Positions 1 through 10,046 of a DNA stretch of 64,000 nucleotides are shown one piece after another. Each line of letters begins with the position of its first letter. Positions within the stretch are counted from its first letter, which is position 1. The DNA comes from Bacteroidetes bacterium 43-93 (lineage in GTDB: Bacteria > Bacteroidota > Bacteroidia > Chitinophagales > Chitinophagaceae), in NCBI GenBank assembly GCA_001897855.1, contig MKUO01000023.1, forward strand, positions 310,001 through 374,000. The letters are read 5' to 3'. Below the pieces are notes generated by a model. That model made no database searches. It was not told the DNA's origin and worked only from the letters and a program-made list of their open reading frames with translations. The translations under genes were made by a program, and so were the position numbers.

Positions 1-1462
1 TAGGATCTGCATTTTGGTAGAACATGCCTCCCGCTACAGAGAATTGTCCGTATAACCCTGCTTTAATACCCATTGCTAATCGTGGCGCAACTACGTCCTG
101 GTTCAGTAATACGCTGTGTTCATAACGTACACCCGGCTTAATAGCTAACCAATGGATGGCAGACCAGTCCGCCTCTGCATAAGCTGCAATGCTCGTTTCC
201 GTAAAATTGCGCTTATAGATATTGTTGTAAGTACTGTTATAAGTATAGTTCTGTATTTCTGTACCCAGTAAAATGCTCAGGCGTGTGGTAGTATAGTTTT
301 TTACTTCTGCACGAAACTGTGCCCTGTTGTCATTATTGTTTATAGGAGTGTCAATGCCATGACTATTCCAGTTGATCTTGTCTTCATTGTAGCTGTATGA
401 TCCTGCGACAAATAGGTTCCATTTGTCTTTAAAGGTTTGTTTATAAGACAAGCTGCTGTACACGTTTTGATTGGTCAGACCGAATCGCAGGTTGTTGGAC
501 GCATCGTTGGGGTTGGGTACTTCAGTACCACTAGTAAATTGCGAATAGTTCACCAATGCTTTGAATATTCCATTCTTGTTGGGCTTCCACGTATATTTAG
601 CAGAGCCACCGCCACCTTTCGGTACGTCGTAAAAGCTTACATTGGTTTTTGCCAGTCCATAAAATGGTGTAAGATTATTGTAGTATGCGGTAGCATCTAC
701 ACTGGTGTTTTTAAACAGTTTGGTCCCTGATGCATATACACCCGCCATATTTACGCCCAGGTTCACTGTGCTTTTATCAGCCAGGTCATTACTGTTTAAT
801 TCAAGAACTGAAGAAAGTGCCTGCCCATAGCGTGCACTATAACCGCCGCTGCTAAATGCTATGCCTTTGAACTGGAACGCGCCAAACCTGCTGCGCGCAG
901 CAACGCCAGGCGCAGCACTCAGGAAAGCGTTTTGTGCGATCATGCCATCAACTACAACGGCAGCTTCACTTGCGTCGCCACCGCGCACAAAAAGGCCGGT
1001 TTGTGTTCCTTGTTGCTGCGTCCCGGGTAAGGTTTGTATCGCTTTTACTATATCTGCCTGCGCACCTGCTGTTGTAACAATATCTAATGGCTGCAATACC
1101 GTTTTGTTTTTATCCGACGCCTCAAATGACCCTGCTGTGATGGTTACCTCATCAAGGTTGCGCGATGTGCTTTTCATTTTTACCGCCAACCCGGTCAAGT
1201 CTCCATTTATGGTAACAGGCATACCGGCGTTTTCGTGAGCTACATCTGTTGCTACCAATACCTGGTTACCTGTTTCTGTAGTGGTGAATTTAAAATTGCC
1301 TGCACTATCGCTGCTTCCTCCGTCAAGGGTATTATCAAGATATACACTTGCCCCCGATACCGGCTTGCCTTTATCATCAGTGACCTTGCCGCTGATAGTG
1401 CTTTGGGCAGACGCTACAATGCCGGTTAATAAGAAGATGGATAATAGTAAATATCGTTTCAT
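1..1462 (-). CDS. TonB-dependent receptor, N-terminal part (C-terminus beyond window start)
   Basis: This is an outer-membrane active transporter; the reading frame is open from the ATG at 1462 to the window edge, giving about 487 codons. A signal peptide (starts MKRYLLLSIFLL, ends about residue 20 at SAQ) is followed by a carboxypeptidase-regulatory-like beta-sandwich (about 22-100; ISGKVTDDKGKPVSGASVY). A plug domain follows, with LPGTQQQG and GLFVRGGD near residues 140-160, then the first barrel strands. Import would be driven by TonB/ExbBD from elsewhere in the genome. No SusD-like partner is visible on this side, so the substrate cannot be named. A TAnnTTTG box (TAGTTTTG, 1490-1497) lies upstream. 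The family is certain; the ligand is unknown. Confidence 0.93.
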   Translation of the reverse strand, partial: MKRYLLLSIFLLTGIVASAQSTISGKVTDDKGKPVSGASVYLDNTLDGGSSDSAGNFKFTTTETGNQVLVATDVAHENAGMPVTINGDLTGLAVKMKSTSRNLDEVTITAGSFEASDKNKTVLQPLDIVTTAGAQADIVKAIQTLPGTQQQGTQTGLFVRGGDASEAAVVVDGMIAQNAFLSAAPGVAARSRFGAFQFKGIAFSSGGYSARYGQALSSVLELNSNDLADKSTVNLGVNMAGVYASGTKLFKNTSVDATAYYNNLTPFYGLAKTNVSFYDVPKGGGGSAKYTWKPNKNGIFKALVNYSQFTSGTEVPNPNDASNNLRFGLTNQNVYSSLSYKQTFKDKWNLFVAGSYSYNEDKINWNSHGIDTPINNNDNRAQFRAEVKNYTTTRLSILLGTEIQNYTYNSTYNNIYKRNFTETSIAAYAEADWSAIHWLAIKPGVRYEHSVLLNQDVVAPRLAMGIKAGLYGQFSVAGGMFYQNADP

Positions 1463-1489
1463 AAATACGTGGTGAATCAATTAACGCTG

Positions 1490-1497
1490 CAAAACTA
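1490..1497 (-). promoter_or_regulatory. Bacteroidota -7 box of the TonB receptor gene
   Basis: TAGTTTTG on the minus strand fits the Bacteroidota primary sigma -7 consensus TAnnTTTG and lies 27 nt upstream of the receptor ATG. No clear TTTG -33 box is seen. Assignment is by consensus only. Confidence 0.45.
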
Positions 1498-1579
1498 ATA
1501 TGGCTATTGTTCTGCCCGAAAACTATTTCGGCTAAACTGTAACCTTTGTCGGTGAATGAAGAAAATAAAGCGGTAAAAC

Positions 1580-1609
1580 AAAAACTCCCTGCATTTGCAG
1601 GGAGTTTTT
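1580..1609 (-). terminator. Intrinsic terminator downstream of icmF
   Basis: A perfect 9-bp stem (CTCCCTGCA / TGCAGGGAG) with a 2-nt loop is flanked by A5 on one side and T5 on the other. It lies 20 bp past the icmF stop and can work in both directions. Confidence 0.85.
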
Positions 1610-1628
1610 CTATCTTTTTTGATAATGG

Positions 1629-4600
1629 TTACATATTCCTGCGATACTGTCCACCCACCTCAAACAAGGCTTTGGTGATTTGGCCTAGTGAACAATATTT
1701 CACTGTCTCCATCAGTTCCGCGAAAATATTCTGGTTATGGATCGCCACCTGCTGCAATTTATGCAGTGCATCCTGGCCTCTGTCACCACTGCGCTTCCAC
1801 AGGTTTTGTACGTTGTTTATCTGGAATTCTTTTTCTTCCGTAGTAGAGCGGATCACTTCCTGTGGTATCACTGTTGGTGAACCCTTACTGCTCAGGAAGG
1901 TATTTACACCTATGATAGGATACTGTCCTGTGTGTTTCAGCGTTTCATAATACAGGCTCTCTTCCTGTATCTTGCTGCGTTGGTACATCGTTTCCATAGC
2001 ACCTAATACGCCACCACGTTCGCTGATGCGATCAAATTCTGTCAGTACAGCTTCTTCCACGAGGTCAGTAAGTTCTTCTATAATAAAGGAACCTTGCAGC
2101 GGATTTTCATTCTTGGCAAGTCCCAGCTCTTTATTGATGATCAGCTGTATAGCCATGGCACGGCGCACGCTTTCTTCTGTCGGCGTAGTGATTGCCTCGT
2201 CGTAAGCGTTGGTATGCAGCGAGTTACAGTTATCGTAAATAGCATACAACGCCTGCAGGGTAGTGCGTATATCGTTGAAGTCGATCTCCTGCGCATGCAA
2301 CGAACGGCCGGAAGTCTGAATATGGTACTTCAGCATTTGTGAACGCTCGTTACCGCCGTATTTATACTTCATAGCCTTTGCCCAAATGCGGCGTGCTACA
2401 CGGCCTATAACGCTGTATTCAGGATCTACACCATTGCTAAAGAAGAACGACAGGTTAGGTGCAAAATCATCGATATGCATACCACGGCTCAGGTAATATT
2501 CTACGAAAGTAAACCCGTTGCTGAGCGTAAACGCTAATTGAGAAATAGGATTAGCGCCTGCTTCTGCAATATGATAGCCACTGATGGATACAGAATAGAA
2601 ATTACGCACACCTTTGTCAATAAAGTATTGTTGCACATCTCCCATTACCCTGAGAGAGAACTCTGTAGAGAAGATACATGTATTCTGCGCCTGGTCTTCT
2701 TTCAGTATATCTGCCTGTACGGTGCCACGCACAGCTTTCAGTGTATCTTCTTTGATCTTGGCATACACCTCTGCAGGTAATACCTGGTCGCCCGTTACGC
2801 CTAGCAGCATTAAACCAAGGCCGTTGTTGCCCTCGGGCAAAGTACCTGCTTCACCACCATACACAGATGGATCATAGGTAGGCCTAGCTGCTCCTTTTTC
2901 TTTGAAGATAGCATCAATCTTTTTGTTTACTTCTTCTTCAAGACCGTGTTCTTTGATGTATAATTCGCACTGTTGGTCTATAGCAGCGTTCATAAAGAAC
3001 GCCGTAATAGTAGGTGCTGGCCCGTTGATGGTCATAGACACAGAGGTCTTAGGGTCAGCCAGGTTAAAACCGCTGTACAATTTCTTCGCATCATCCAGGC
3101 AGCATACGCTTACACCGGAGTTGCCCACCTTACCATAAATATCCGGGCGGTGGTCAGGATCCTGGCCATATAAGGTTACACTATCAAAGGCAGTACTCAG
3201 GCGCTTTGCAGGCATGCCATGTGATACATAGTGGAAGCGCTTGTTAGTACGCTCAGGTCCGCCTTCACCGGCAAACATACGTGCAGGGTCTTCACCTTCG
3301 CGTTTGAATGGATAAATACCGGCAGCATAAGGAAATTCGCCCGGGAAGTTTTCCGTCAATGCCCAAAGCAGTATCTCGCCCCATGCCTCAAATTTAGGCA
3401 CAGCCACTTTTGATATCTGGGTATGAGATAATGATTCCGTGTGCGTCTTTATCTTGATGTCTTTATTACGTACCTTGTACACATAATACTCGTCGGTAAA
3501 CAGGTGTTTCTTTGCTTCCCAGTTTTCCAGCAGGTATTTGTTTTTAGGGTCCAGGTTCATTTCTGTTTTGGCATATACCTCCTGCAGGGTCTTGATTAGT
3601 CTGTCGCCATCTTCGATATCAGAGAATTTGATGGTATCGATGGTCTTTTTAATACCAAAAAGTTTCTGGGCTACAGCAGACTGATCTTTCGCCCATTTAT
3701 CATACTTGCGGTTATTCTCTGATATTTCGCTGAGATAGCGAGTGCGGGCCGGTGGTATGATGTATATCTTCTCGCTCATCTCATCGCTGATCTTATAGCT
3801 CGATTTAAGATCGCTGCCGGTCTTTGCCACTACAATATCCATCAGGGATTTGTACATGGTATTGGTTCCCGGGTCGTTGAACTGAGATGCGATAGTGCCG
3901 TAAACGGGCATATCATCAGGCTGTTTATCAAACAGCTTATGATTGCGCTGGTATTGCTTTTTTACATCGCGCAGCGCATCCATGGCACCGCGTTTGTCAA
4001 ATTTGTTGATCACAACGATGTCCGCGAAATCCAGCATGTCTATTTTTTCCAGCTGGGTTGCCGCACCGTATTCCGGTGTCATCACATACATGCTCAGGTC
4101 GCAGTAATCAGTTATCTGTGTATCGCTTTGGCCGATACCGGAAGTTTCAAGAATAATGAGGTCGTATTTTGCCGCTTTCAGAATATTCACGGCATCCAAT
4201 ATGTATTTAGATACAGCAAGGTTGCTTTGGCGGGTAGCCATAGAGCGCATAAACACTCTTGAATTGCGTATCGCATTCATACGGATACGGTCGCCCAATA
4301 ATGCTCCACCAGTCTTTTTCTTAGAAGGGTCAACGGATATGATACCGATATTCTTGTCTTTGAAATCCAGTACAAAGCGTCGCACGATCTCATCTACCAG
4401 CGAGCTTTTACCTGCACCACCTGTGCCGGTAATACCTAGTACCGGAGTTTTAGAAACAGCAGCCTGCTCTGTAATTTTCTTCAGCATGGCCTGTGTTTCA
4501 GGCATATCATGGAAGTTTTCCGCTGCTGATATCAGGCGTGCAATGGATTTGGCATCTTTTTCAATCAAATGGCCCACTTCACCGTTCAGGTGATTACCGG

Positions 4601-5027
4601 TAGGGTAGTCGCTTTTTTGTATCAGGTCATCTATCATGCCCTGCAGGCCCATGGCGCGACCATCATCGGGAGAATAAATACGTGTTATGCCATAATGGTG
4701 TAATTCCTCTATTTCATTAGGCAGTATTACACCGCCGCCGCCACCGAATATTTTAATATGTCCGCAACCACGTTCTTTTAGCAGGTCGTACATGTACTTG
4801 AAGTATTCCACGTGTCCGCCCTGGTAAGATGTAATGGCTATTGCATTGGCATCTTCCTGTATCGCACAGTCAACTACCTCTTGCACACTGCGGTCGTGGC
4901 CCAGGTGTATCACCTCCACACCGCTGCTCTGCATTACCCTGCGCATAATATTGATGGCCGCATCGTGGCCGTCAAACAATGAAGCTGCCGTAACAATACG
5001 GATCTTATTCTTTGGCTTGTAAGACAT
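1629..5027 (-). CDS. icmF: IcmF: fused isobutyryl-CoA mutase (B12 domain + G-protein chaperone + mutase)
   Basis: IcmF catalyses adenosylcobalamin-dependent interconversion of isobutyryl-CoA and n-butyryl-CoA (some members also act on isovaleryl/pivalyl-CoA), with a built-in GTPase that guards the cofactor. At 1132 residues it has the usual IcmF order. The B12-binding domain (about 10-140) has DGHDAA at 19-24 and a GGGGG run near 95-99. A MeaB-like G domain follows, with P-loop GTGGAGKSS (201-209), ETSGIGQ (294-300) and NKFD (341-344). The catalytic TIM barrel makes up the C-terminal half. The central G domain separates it from ordinary methylmalonyl-CoA mutase. It is a single-gene unit ending at a strong terminator. 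A palindrome at 5073-5086 lies in its upstream region. Confidence 0.96.
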   Translation of the reverse strand: MSYKPKNKIRIVTAASLFDGHDAAINIMRRVMQSSGVEVIHLGHDRSVQEVVDCAIQEDANAIAITSYQGGHVEYFKYMYDLLKERGCGHIKIFGGGGGVILPNEIEELHHYGITRIYSPDDGRAMGLQGMIDDLIQKSDYPTGNHLNGEVGHLIEKDAKSIARLISAAENFHDMPETQAMLKKITEQAAVSKTPVLGITGTGGAGKSSLVDEIVRRFVLDFKDKNIGIISVDPSKKKTGGALLGDRIRMNAIRNSRVFMRSMATRQSNLAVSKYILDAVNILKAAKYDLIILETSGIGQSDTQITDYCDLSMYVMTPEYGAATQLEKIDMLDFADIVVINKFDKRGAMDALRDVKKQYQRNHKLFDKQPDDMPVYGTIASQFNDPGTNTMYKSLMDIVVAKTGSDLKSSYKISDEMSEKIYIIPPARTRYLSEISENNRKYDKWAKDQSAVAQKLFGIKKTIDTIKFSDIEDGDRLIKTLQEVYAKTEMNLDPKNKYLLENWEAKKHLFTDEYYVYKVRNKDIKIKTHTESLSHTQISKVAVPKFEAWGEILLWALTENFPGEFPYAAGIYPFKREGEDPARMFAGEGGPERTNKRFHYVSHGMPAKRLSTAFDSVTLYGQDPDHRPDIYGKVGNSGVSVCCLDDAKKLYSGFNLADPKTSVSMTINGPAPTITAFFMNAAIDQQCELYIKEHGLEEEVNKKIDAIFKEKGAARPTYDPSVYGGEAGTLPEGNNGLGLMLLGVTGDQVLPAEVYAKIKEDTLKAVRGTVQADILKEDQAQNTCIFSTEFSLRVMGDVQQYFIDKGVRNFYSVSISGYHIAEAGANPISQLAFTLSNGFTFVEYYLSRGMHIDDFAPNLSFFFSNGVDPEYSVIGRVARRIWAKAMKYKYGGNERSQMLKYHIQTSGRSLHAQEIDFNDIRTTLQALYAIYDNCNSLHTNAYDEAITTPTEESVRRAMAIQLIINKELGLAKNENPLQGSFIIEELTDLVEEAVLTEFDRISERGGVLGAMETMYQRSKIQEESLYYETLKHTGQYPIIGVNTFLSSKGSPTVIPQEVIRSTTEEKEFQINNVQNLWKRSGDRGQDALHKLQQVAIHNQNIFAELMETVKYCSLGQITKALFEVGGQYRRNM

Positions 5028-5072
5028 ATTTATTTATCCTTTATGAAAACGCCTCGAAGGCAGTATATGGGG

Positions 5073-5086
5073 CCGTAAAGTTACGG
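5073..5086. promoter_or_regulatory. Perfect palindrome upstream of icmF, possible operator
   Basis: CCGTAA-AG-TTACGG is a 6+6 bp inverted repeat centred about 50 nt upstream of the icmF ATG. On the gene's strand it contains TAACTTTA, a near match to the -7 consensus, so a bound regulator could block the promoter. There is no direct evidence of function. Confidence 0.3.
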
Positions 5087-5140
5087 AAATAGACCCTATA
5101 CAGGTAGCGAATAGGCATATATATTATCGGTAGAGCAATA

Positions 5141-5168
5141 AAAAAAGCGGCTATTATAGCCGCTTTTG
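5141..5168 (-). terminator. Intrinsic terminator downstream of the outer-membrane barrel gene
   Basis: GCGGCTA / TAGCCGC stem with a TTA loop (AAAA and TTTT extend the stem) followed on the minus strand by an A/T tract. It starts about 20 bp past the stop at 5189. Confidence 0.85.
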
Positions 5169-5188
5169 TTTCTAAATATGGTCAAAGA

Positions 5189-5908
5189 CTATTCATCGTC
5201 TTCGTCGTCTTCGTGTTTTTTCATTTTACGGTGTTCCATACCCGGCTCGTGGTGTATGCGAGATTTGTGCATGTGGCAGCCAAAGTTTTTAGACAGGCCA
5301 ATGTTGAAAGTTTGACCGAAAGTAACACCGAAGTTAGTTACAGTAGTAGGTGCTTTGTCATAGCTAACAGTACGGAAGCCTAAACCACCCATAGAGAAGT
5401 TCATAGCCAGTCCTTTATGTACCATTACTGCAATAGCTGGAACGATGCTGGCCTGGAAACCATTGTAAGTGTCAAAACCATGAGTGTAGATATTGCCCGG
5501 AGTAACGTATTGAACCAGGTCATTTTCAGTTTTGCCATCTACATAGCCCAAGTCCAATTGAGTGTACATTGCAAAAATGCTTCCAAGTTGCTTAGTGTAA
5601 CGGAAGAAAGCGCCCAGTTGCCATTCCCTGTCCCTGTTTGTAGATTGGGTTGATGGTGCACCGGTAACATCAGATACGCTCTTGTTTTCCATGTATCCGC
5701 CCTGGATACCTACTGTCAGGTGATTGTTGAACTGGAAACCTACGCCCGGGTTTACATTCCAGGTATTTGTCCTCGTCTTACCTGCTGTTGACATATCGTT
5801 GTTAGCGAAAGAATAACCTGCATTTCCGTAAACGAGCACACTATTTTTTTGTGCGTTAGCAGTACCTACAGAGGCAACGGCCAACAGAGCAAGAAAAAGT
5901 TTTTTCAT
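5189..5908 (-). CDS. Outer-membrane beta-barrel protein with a charged His-rich tail
   Basis: A small porin-like barrel of 239 residues. I chose the ATG at 5908 because it opens a normal signal peptide (MKKLFLALLAVASVGTANAQ); an in-frame start at 5932 would put eight odd residues before it. The mature part alternates polar and aromatic residues in strands with glycine turns, as in the OmpA/OmpX-like barrels of Bacteroidota. The last strand appears to be FNIGLSKNFG. After it come about 29 residues rich in His, Lys, Met, Asp and Glu (ending HEDDEDDE), which is unusual because such barrels normally end on the last strand. The function is unknown, and it is monocistronic with its own terminator. 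Confidence 0.8.
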   Translation of the reverse strand: MKKLFLALLAVASVGTANAQKNSVLVYGNAGYSFANNDMSTAGKTRTNTWNVNPGVGFQFNNHLTVGIQGGYMENKSVSDVTGAPSTQSTNRDREWQLGAFFRYTKQLGSIFAMYTQLDLGYVDGKTENDLVQYVTPGNIYTHGFDTYNGFQASIVPAIAVMVHKGLAMNFSMGGLGFRTVSYDKAPTTVTNFGVTFGQTFNIGLSKNFGCHMHKSRIHHEPGMEHRKMKKHEDDEDDE

Positions 5909-6017
5909 ATAGATCGTGTATTTTGTGAACAAATGTATATGCTACAATCCAGCTATGCAATAGATGCACCCATGATTATTGCAGAAAAATAGAAAAATTT
6001 TATCCTTAAATAGTTGA

Positions 6018-6530
6018 TTATTTGAACCAGGAGCTATACATAGTATAGTTATTTGCTATACGTTCCACTTCTCCTTTTAATAAGTCCTGGCTGATATCCT
6101 TTACTTTTTTGGCTGGGATACCGGCAAAAATACTGCCGGGAGGCACCACTGTATCCTCTAATACTACCGCTCCGGCAGCGATAATACTATTTTGGCCTAT
6201 CTGTGCCCTATCCATAACAATGGCGCCCATGCCTATCAGCACATTATCCTCTACAACACAGCCATGTACAATGGCATTATGTCCTATAGACACATTATTT
6301 CCGATGATGGTTTCCGTTTTTTGATAGGTGCAATGTATACAGGCGCCATCCTGTACATTTACCTTATTGCCCATTTTTATATTGTTCACATCGCCGCGCA
6401 CCACTGCGTTGAACCAGATGCTGCATTCACTGCCCATAGTAACACTGCCAACGATGGTAGCATTGGGCGCTACAAAACAATCTTCCGGTATTTGAGGAGA
6501 TACTCCATTTACGGGTAATATAACAGGCAT
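6018..6530 (-). CDS. Gamma carbonic anhydrase-like hexapeptide-repeat protein (YrdA type)
   Basis: This 170-residue left-handed beta-helix protein is built from hexapeptide repeats throughout. The three zinc-ligand histidines typical of the gamma carbonic anhydrase family are visible in IHCTY (about 81-85) and SIGHNAIVHGC (about 102-112). The family is known for trimers with metal sites between subunits; many members have weak or no proven hydratase activity, so the reaction is not certain. It lies only 5 bp after the upstream GT2 gene on the same strand and is probably co-transcribed with it. A second, PaaY-type relative is at 57913-58509. Confidence 0.85.
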   Translation of the reverse strand: MPVILPVNGVSPQIPEDCFVAPNATIVGSVTMGSECSIWFNAVVRGDVNNIKMGNKVNVQDGACIHCTYQKTETIIGNNVSIGHNAIVHGCVVEDNVLIGMGAIVMDRAQIGQNSIIAAGAVVLEDTVVPPGSIFAGIPAKKVKDISQDLLKGEVERIANNYTMYSSWFK

Positions 6531-6535
6531 AATGT

Positions 6536-7258
6536 TTATTTTTTAAATAAGTTATACTTCAGGATACAATAAATAGCCCTGAAGCCGTCCTTCCAGCCTA
6601 TTTTTTTACCTTCTTCGTAAGTACGGCCGTAGTAAGATATGCCCACCTCGTAGATGCGTATTTTAGGTATGCGCGAAAGTTTGGCTGTTACTTCAGGCTC
6701 AAAACCAAAACGCTTCTCTTCCAGTTTCAGGCTCTGAATGATCTCTCTTTTAAACACCTTGTAGCATGTCTCCATATCAGTCATGTTCAGGTTGGTAAAC
6801 ATGTTGGATAATGTGGTAAGCCACCTGTTGCCTATTGAGTGCCAGAAGAATAAAAGCCTGTGCGCATTGCCGCCCATAAAACGTGAGCCATATACCACAT
6901 CCGCAAATCCATCAAGGAAGGGTTTCATCAGCAGGTTGTACTCTTCCGGATCGTATTCCAGATCAGCATCCTGTATGACAACATAATCACCAGTAGCAAT
7001 ACGTATTCCCGTGTGAAGAGCCGCACCCTTACCCTGGTTTACTTCATGTTTATGGTAGGTAATAGAAAGTTCAGGATTGGCATTTTTATATGCCATTATT
7101 GCTTCTTCTGTATTGTCTTTAGAGCAGTCGTTTACAATAATAACTTCCTTAGCTCCGTCACCGATCAAGCGTACATTTTTCACCTTGTTAAGTATATGAT
7201 GTATCGTAGGGCCTTCGTTATAAGCCGGGATAACTATCGAAAGAGTATAGCTCATCAA
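6536..7258 (-). CDS. Glycosyltransferase family 2 (dolichyl-phosphate mannose synthase-like)
   Basis: A 240-residue soluble GT-A enzyme that probably transfers a sugar from a nucleotide donor to a lipid phosphate carrier. It begins with the GT2 signature PAYNEGPTIHHIL (about 11-23), has VNDCSKDNTEEA and then the metal-binding DADLEYDP motif (about 96-103). The C-terminal half carries the DMETCYKVF and RFGFEPEVTAKL segments typical of the DPM1/DPMS-like branch. There is no C-terminal membrane domain, as in the short DPM1 form. Two adjacent ATG codons (7258, 7255) could start it. The gene precedes the gamma-CA-like gene by 5 bp. A lipid-linked sugar made here could feed GT-C enzymes such as the divergent neighbour at 7389; that link is inference. 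Confidence 0.85.
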   Translation of the reverse strand: MMSYTLSIVIPAYNEGPTIHHILNKVKNVRLIGDGAKEVIIVNDCSKDNTEEAIMAYKNANPELSITYHKHEVNQGKGAALHTGIRIATGDYVVIQDADLEYDPEEYNLLMKPFLDGFADVVYGSRFMGGNAHRLLFFWHSIGNRWLTTLSNMFTNLNMTDMETCYKVFKREIIQSLKLEEKRFGFEPEVTAKLSRIPKIRIYEVGISYYGRTYEEGKKIGWKDGFRAIYCILKYNLFKK

Positions 7259-7388
7259 TTATTTTTGTAAAGCAGGTGCGAAAATACAATTAGTTTTAAT
7301 TCTTTCCCGATGGCGCAGATCTGTCTTAAAGCTTATCATTTTGATAATACTGATGATGAATTGTGTGCCTTTTAAAGACTTGTTTTAG

Positions 7389-8792
7389 ATGGTCCATAAA
7401 ATATGGAAAGCAGATATCATTTTATTGTTGATTTATGTGGCGTGTGCGGCAATTGTCATGTATTGCTACCCGGTTCCTCAACTTACATGGGATAGTTTTT
7501 ATTATGTTAAAGCAAGCGTTACAGGCGACTATGGAATTCGGCCAGCCGGCTATGCCATATTTCTTAGGATTGTTCACTTGTTTTTGCCCGATATCCAAGG
7601 TGTCGTATATATTCAGTTCCTGCTCCATTTTTTATCGCTGCTCTTTCTACTCAGAGTAATAAAAAACGTCTTTAACGTATCATCAGCCATCTATATTGTG
7701 CTGGGCCTGCTGCTGATTGCGGAGCCTGTAGCGTTGTATTACGCAAATAATATATTAAGCGATATTCTTTTTTCTGCGATCTCCACCGCGGCTTTGGCAA
7801 GTCTTTTATGGTACCTGTCAAAGCCGTCAATACTGTTGTTAGCACTACATCTTCTGCTAGTATTTCTGGCTATAGAAGTACGTCTGATTGCTTTATTCCA
7901 TCCTTTCTTTACCTGTGCCGTGCTATTGGTGGCGAAGCGGGGAATACATTCACTCATTTCTTGCATTGTAATAGCCACGTTATTCGGTATTCTCTGGCAA
8001 TGGCATGTATCCGTAAACAAAAAGGAATATGGTGTATCTACCTATTCTGCATTCTCAGACTGGACAGCGGCAAATAATGCATTGTATTCCTTGTATTCTG
8101 TTGATGAAAACTTTATAAACAACCCGGATATAAAAGCACAACATCTCATGTTCAGGCATTATATGGACACATCATCATTTAAAGCCAATGAGATCGGTTC
8201 CGCCTATTTATGGGATGATGCCAGTCCGCTTAACCATATAAGGATTCATATGGCGGATAGCCTGCATCTCAGTTATAATGCATCCTGGTTTTACGTGGCT
8301 CCGGAATTTGGCAGATATGGAAGCTATATTCTCTGGCACTTCCCCGGCACATACATCAAGACATTCGTTCTGCCCAATCTGGCTACAATGGCGAAGCCGC
8401 TTTTGGGCGAAATGTCCGATTATCGCATCACCCCGTTTATGGATACCATAACACTCGCAAGGTATCATTTGCGGGAGAATGATATAAAATTTAGAAAAGA
8501 ACCTTACAAGCGGCGTATCAACAAAGTAATAACAGCTGCTTATCCGGTAGAGTTTATATTATTTGCACTAAGTGGGATCTTGTTTTTGACGAACATAAAC
8601 AAGTGGGCAAAAGAAGGAAGGATCGCAATGTGCGTGCTGCTGGCCTTTCCTATATTATACTACGGTGCGATGCTATGGTCATCGTGGTTTATTTACAGGT
8701 ACCTGCTACCCGTATACCCGATCGTGTTTGCAGTGATTGTATTGAATATATCAAAGCTGTTAAACAAGCAACCAGCTACTGTTAATAGCTGA
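7389..8792 (+). CDS. Multi-pass membrane protein, likely GT-C type glycosyltransferase
   Basis: 467 residues with about ten hydrophobic segments and a large non-membrane loop around residues 205-330. The first loop contains TWDSFYY and RPAGYAIFL; an acidic residue in the first extracytoplasmic loop is typical of GT-C enzymes that use lipid-linked sugars (ArnT/PMT class). No exact family can be named from the sequence alone. It is divergent from the DPM1-like GT2 gene, which could make its donor (inference). Its stop overlaps the stop of mqnC on the other strand by 11 bp, so there is no room for separate terminators. Confidence 0.6.
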   Translation: MVHKIWKADIILLLIYVACAAIVMYCYPVPQLTWDSFYYVKASVTGDYGIRPAGYAIFLRIVHLFLPDIQGVVYIQFLLHFLSLLFLLRVIKNVFNVSSAIYIVLGLLLIAEPVALYYANNILSDILFSAISTAALASLLWYLSKPSILLLALHLLLVFLAIEVRLIALFHPFFTCAVLLVAKRGIHSLISCIVIATLFGILWQWHVSVNKKEYGVSTYSAFSDWTAANNALYSLYSVDENFINNPDIKAQHLMFRHYMDTSSFKANEIGSAYLWDDASPLNHIRIHMADSLHLSYNASWFYVAPEFGRYGSYILWHFPGTYIKTFVLPNLATMAKPLLGEMSDYRITPFMDTITLARYHLRENDIKFRKEPYKRRINKVITAAYPVEFILFALSGILFLTNINKWAKEGRIAMCVLLAFPILYYGAMLWSSWFIYRYLLPVYPIVFAVIVLNISKLLNKQPATVNS

Positions 8793-9906
8793 TTACTTGT
8801 TCTTCTATATTCTCAGGTAGTTTCCTGAATTCATATTGCTGGTTGCGCAACTGTGCAGGAAAACCAGCTTCGTTGATAGCCTGCTGAATGCCCTTGTAGG
8901 TAAACCTGTGCGGCGCACCCGCAGCGCTAACCACATTCTCTTCTATCATAATAGATCCGAAGTCGTTGGCGCCTGCATGCAGGCATATTTGGGCTACCTG
9001 CTTGCCAACAGTAAGCCACGATGCCTGTATGTTCTTAACGTTTGGCAGCATAATACGGCTCATGGCTATCATGCGGATGTATTCTTCAGCGGTTGTCAGG
9101 TTTTTTGTGCCACGTATCCTGCGCAGCAGTGTATCTACATCCTGGAACGTCCATGGTATGAAGGCAATAAATCCTTTTGCATCTTCAGGCTTTTTGGCCT
9201 GCACTTCACGGATCTTTACCAGGTGTTCAAAACGCTCATATATCGTTTCCACATGACCAAACATCATCGTAGCGCTGGTGGTAAGGCCAATCTTATGTGC
9301 TTCGTGCATAATATCCAGCCATTCCTGCGCACCGCATTTGCCTTTAGATATTAGCCTGCGCACACGGTCGTTTAGGATTTCTGCACCGGGGCCGGGCATG
9401 GTATCCATACCCGCTTCTTTCAGTGCCAGCAGTGCCTCACGGTGGCTTACGCCTGATACTTTACAGATATGTGCTACTTCAGGTGGGCCTAAAGTGTGCA
9501 ACTTCAGGTTAGGGAACATTTCTTTCAGTTGCCTGAAAAGCGAGGTGTAGTAATCCAGACCTAGCTCAGGATGATGCCCACCCTGCAGCAGTAACTGTTC
9601 GCCGCCATATCGGAAGGTCTCTTCTATTTTGCGTCTGTAGGTCTCAATATCAGTAATGTATGCTTCGGGATGCCCGGGAATACGGTAGAAGTTGCAGAAC
9701 TTACAATTAGCTACACACACATTCGTGGTGTTCATATTCCTGTCTATGATCCAGGTAACCTTGCCGTGAGGTACTTGTATTTTGCGCAGCTCATTCGCTA
9801 CATACATCAGTTCTGTAAGAGGGGCATTTTCAAACAGGAATACGCCTTCTTCTGCACTCAAAAACTCAAATCGCAGGGCGCGTTCGTAAAGATCTGCTAA
9901 TTGCAT
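8782..9906 (-). CDS. mqnC: MqnC: cyclic dehypoxanthinyl futalosine synthase (radical SAM)
   Basis: MqnC is the radical S-adenosylmethionine enzyme that cyclises dehypoxanthine futalosine in the futalosine route to menaquinone. The 374-residue form has the CxxxCxxC cluster at C64, C68 and C71 (CVANCKFC), then LLQGGHHPEL, PGPGAEIL and the C-terminal SIMIEENVVSAAG typical of MqnC rather than MqnE. I placed the start at the ATG at 9906 (MQLADLYERA); a longer in-frame start at 9969 lies upstream of the -7 box TAATTTTG at 9934-9941 and would not be transcribed. No other mqn gene is in the window, as is common because these genes are often scattered. Confidence 0.93.
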   Translation of the reverse strand: MQLADLYERALRFEFLSAEEGVFLFENAPLTELMYVANELRKIQVPHGKVTWIIDRNMNTTNVCVANCKFCNFYRIPGHPEAYITDIETYRRKIEETFRYGGEQLLLQGGHHPELGLDYYTSLFRQLKEMFPNLKLHTLGPPEVAHICKVSGVSHREALLALKEAGMDTMPGPGAEILNDRVRRLISKGKCGAQEWLDIMHEAHKIGLTTSATMMFGHVETIYERFEHLVKIREVQAKKPEDAKGFIAFIPWTFQDVDTLLRRIRGTKNLTTAEEYIRMIAMSRIMLPNVKNIQASWLTVGKQVAQICLHAGANDFGSIMIEENVVSAAGAPHRFTYKGIQQAINEAGFPAQLRNQQYEFRKLPENIEEQVISY

Positions 9907-9933
9907 CTGTCGTACCTTAAAATGTTTCTTTCG

Positions 9934-9941
9934 CAAAATTA
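9934..9941 (-). promoter_or_regulatory. -7 box of mqnC
   Basis: TAATTTTG on the minus strand matches TAnnTTTG, 27 nt before the chosen ATG. It decides between the two possible mqnC starts. Confidence 0.5.
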
Positions 9942-10046
9942 AGATAAAATACATACCCGGGCCTATCAAAATGCCTATGGCAGCATAAGTATGTAATCCA
10001 ATTCATATATCTCAATGACTATTATTTTTCCTTATTTTGTATTTAG

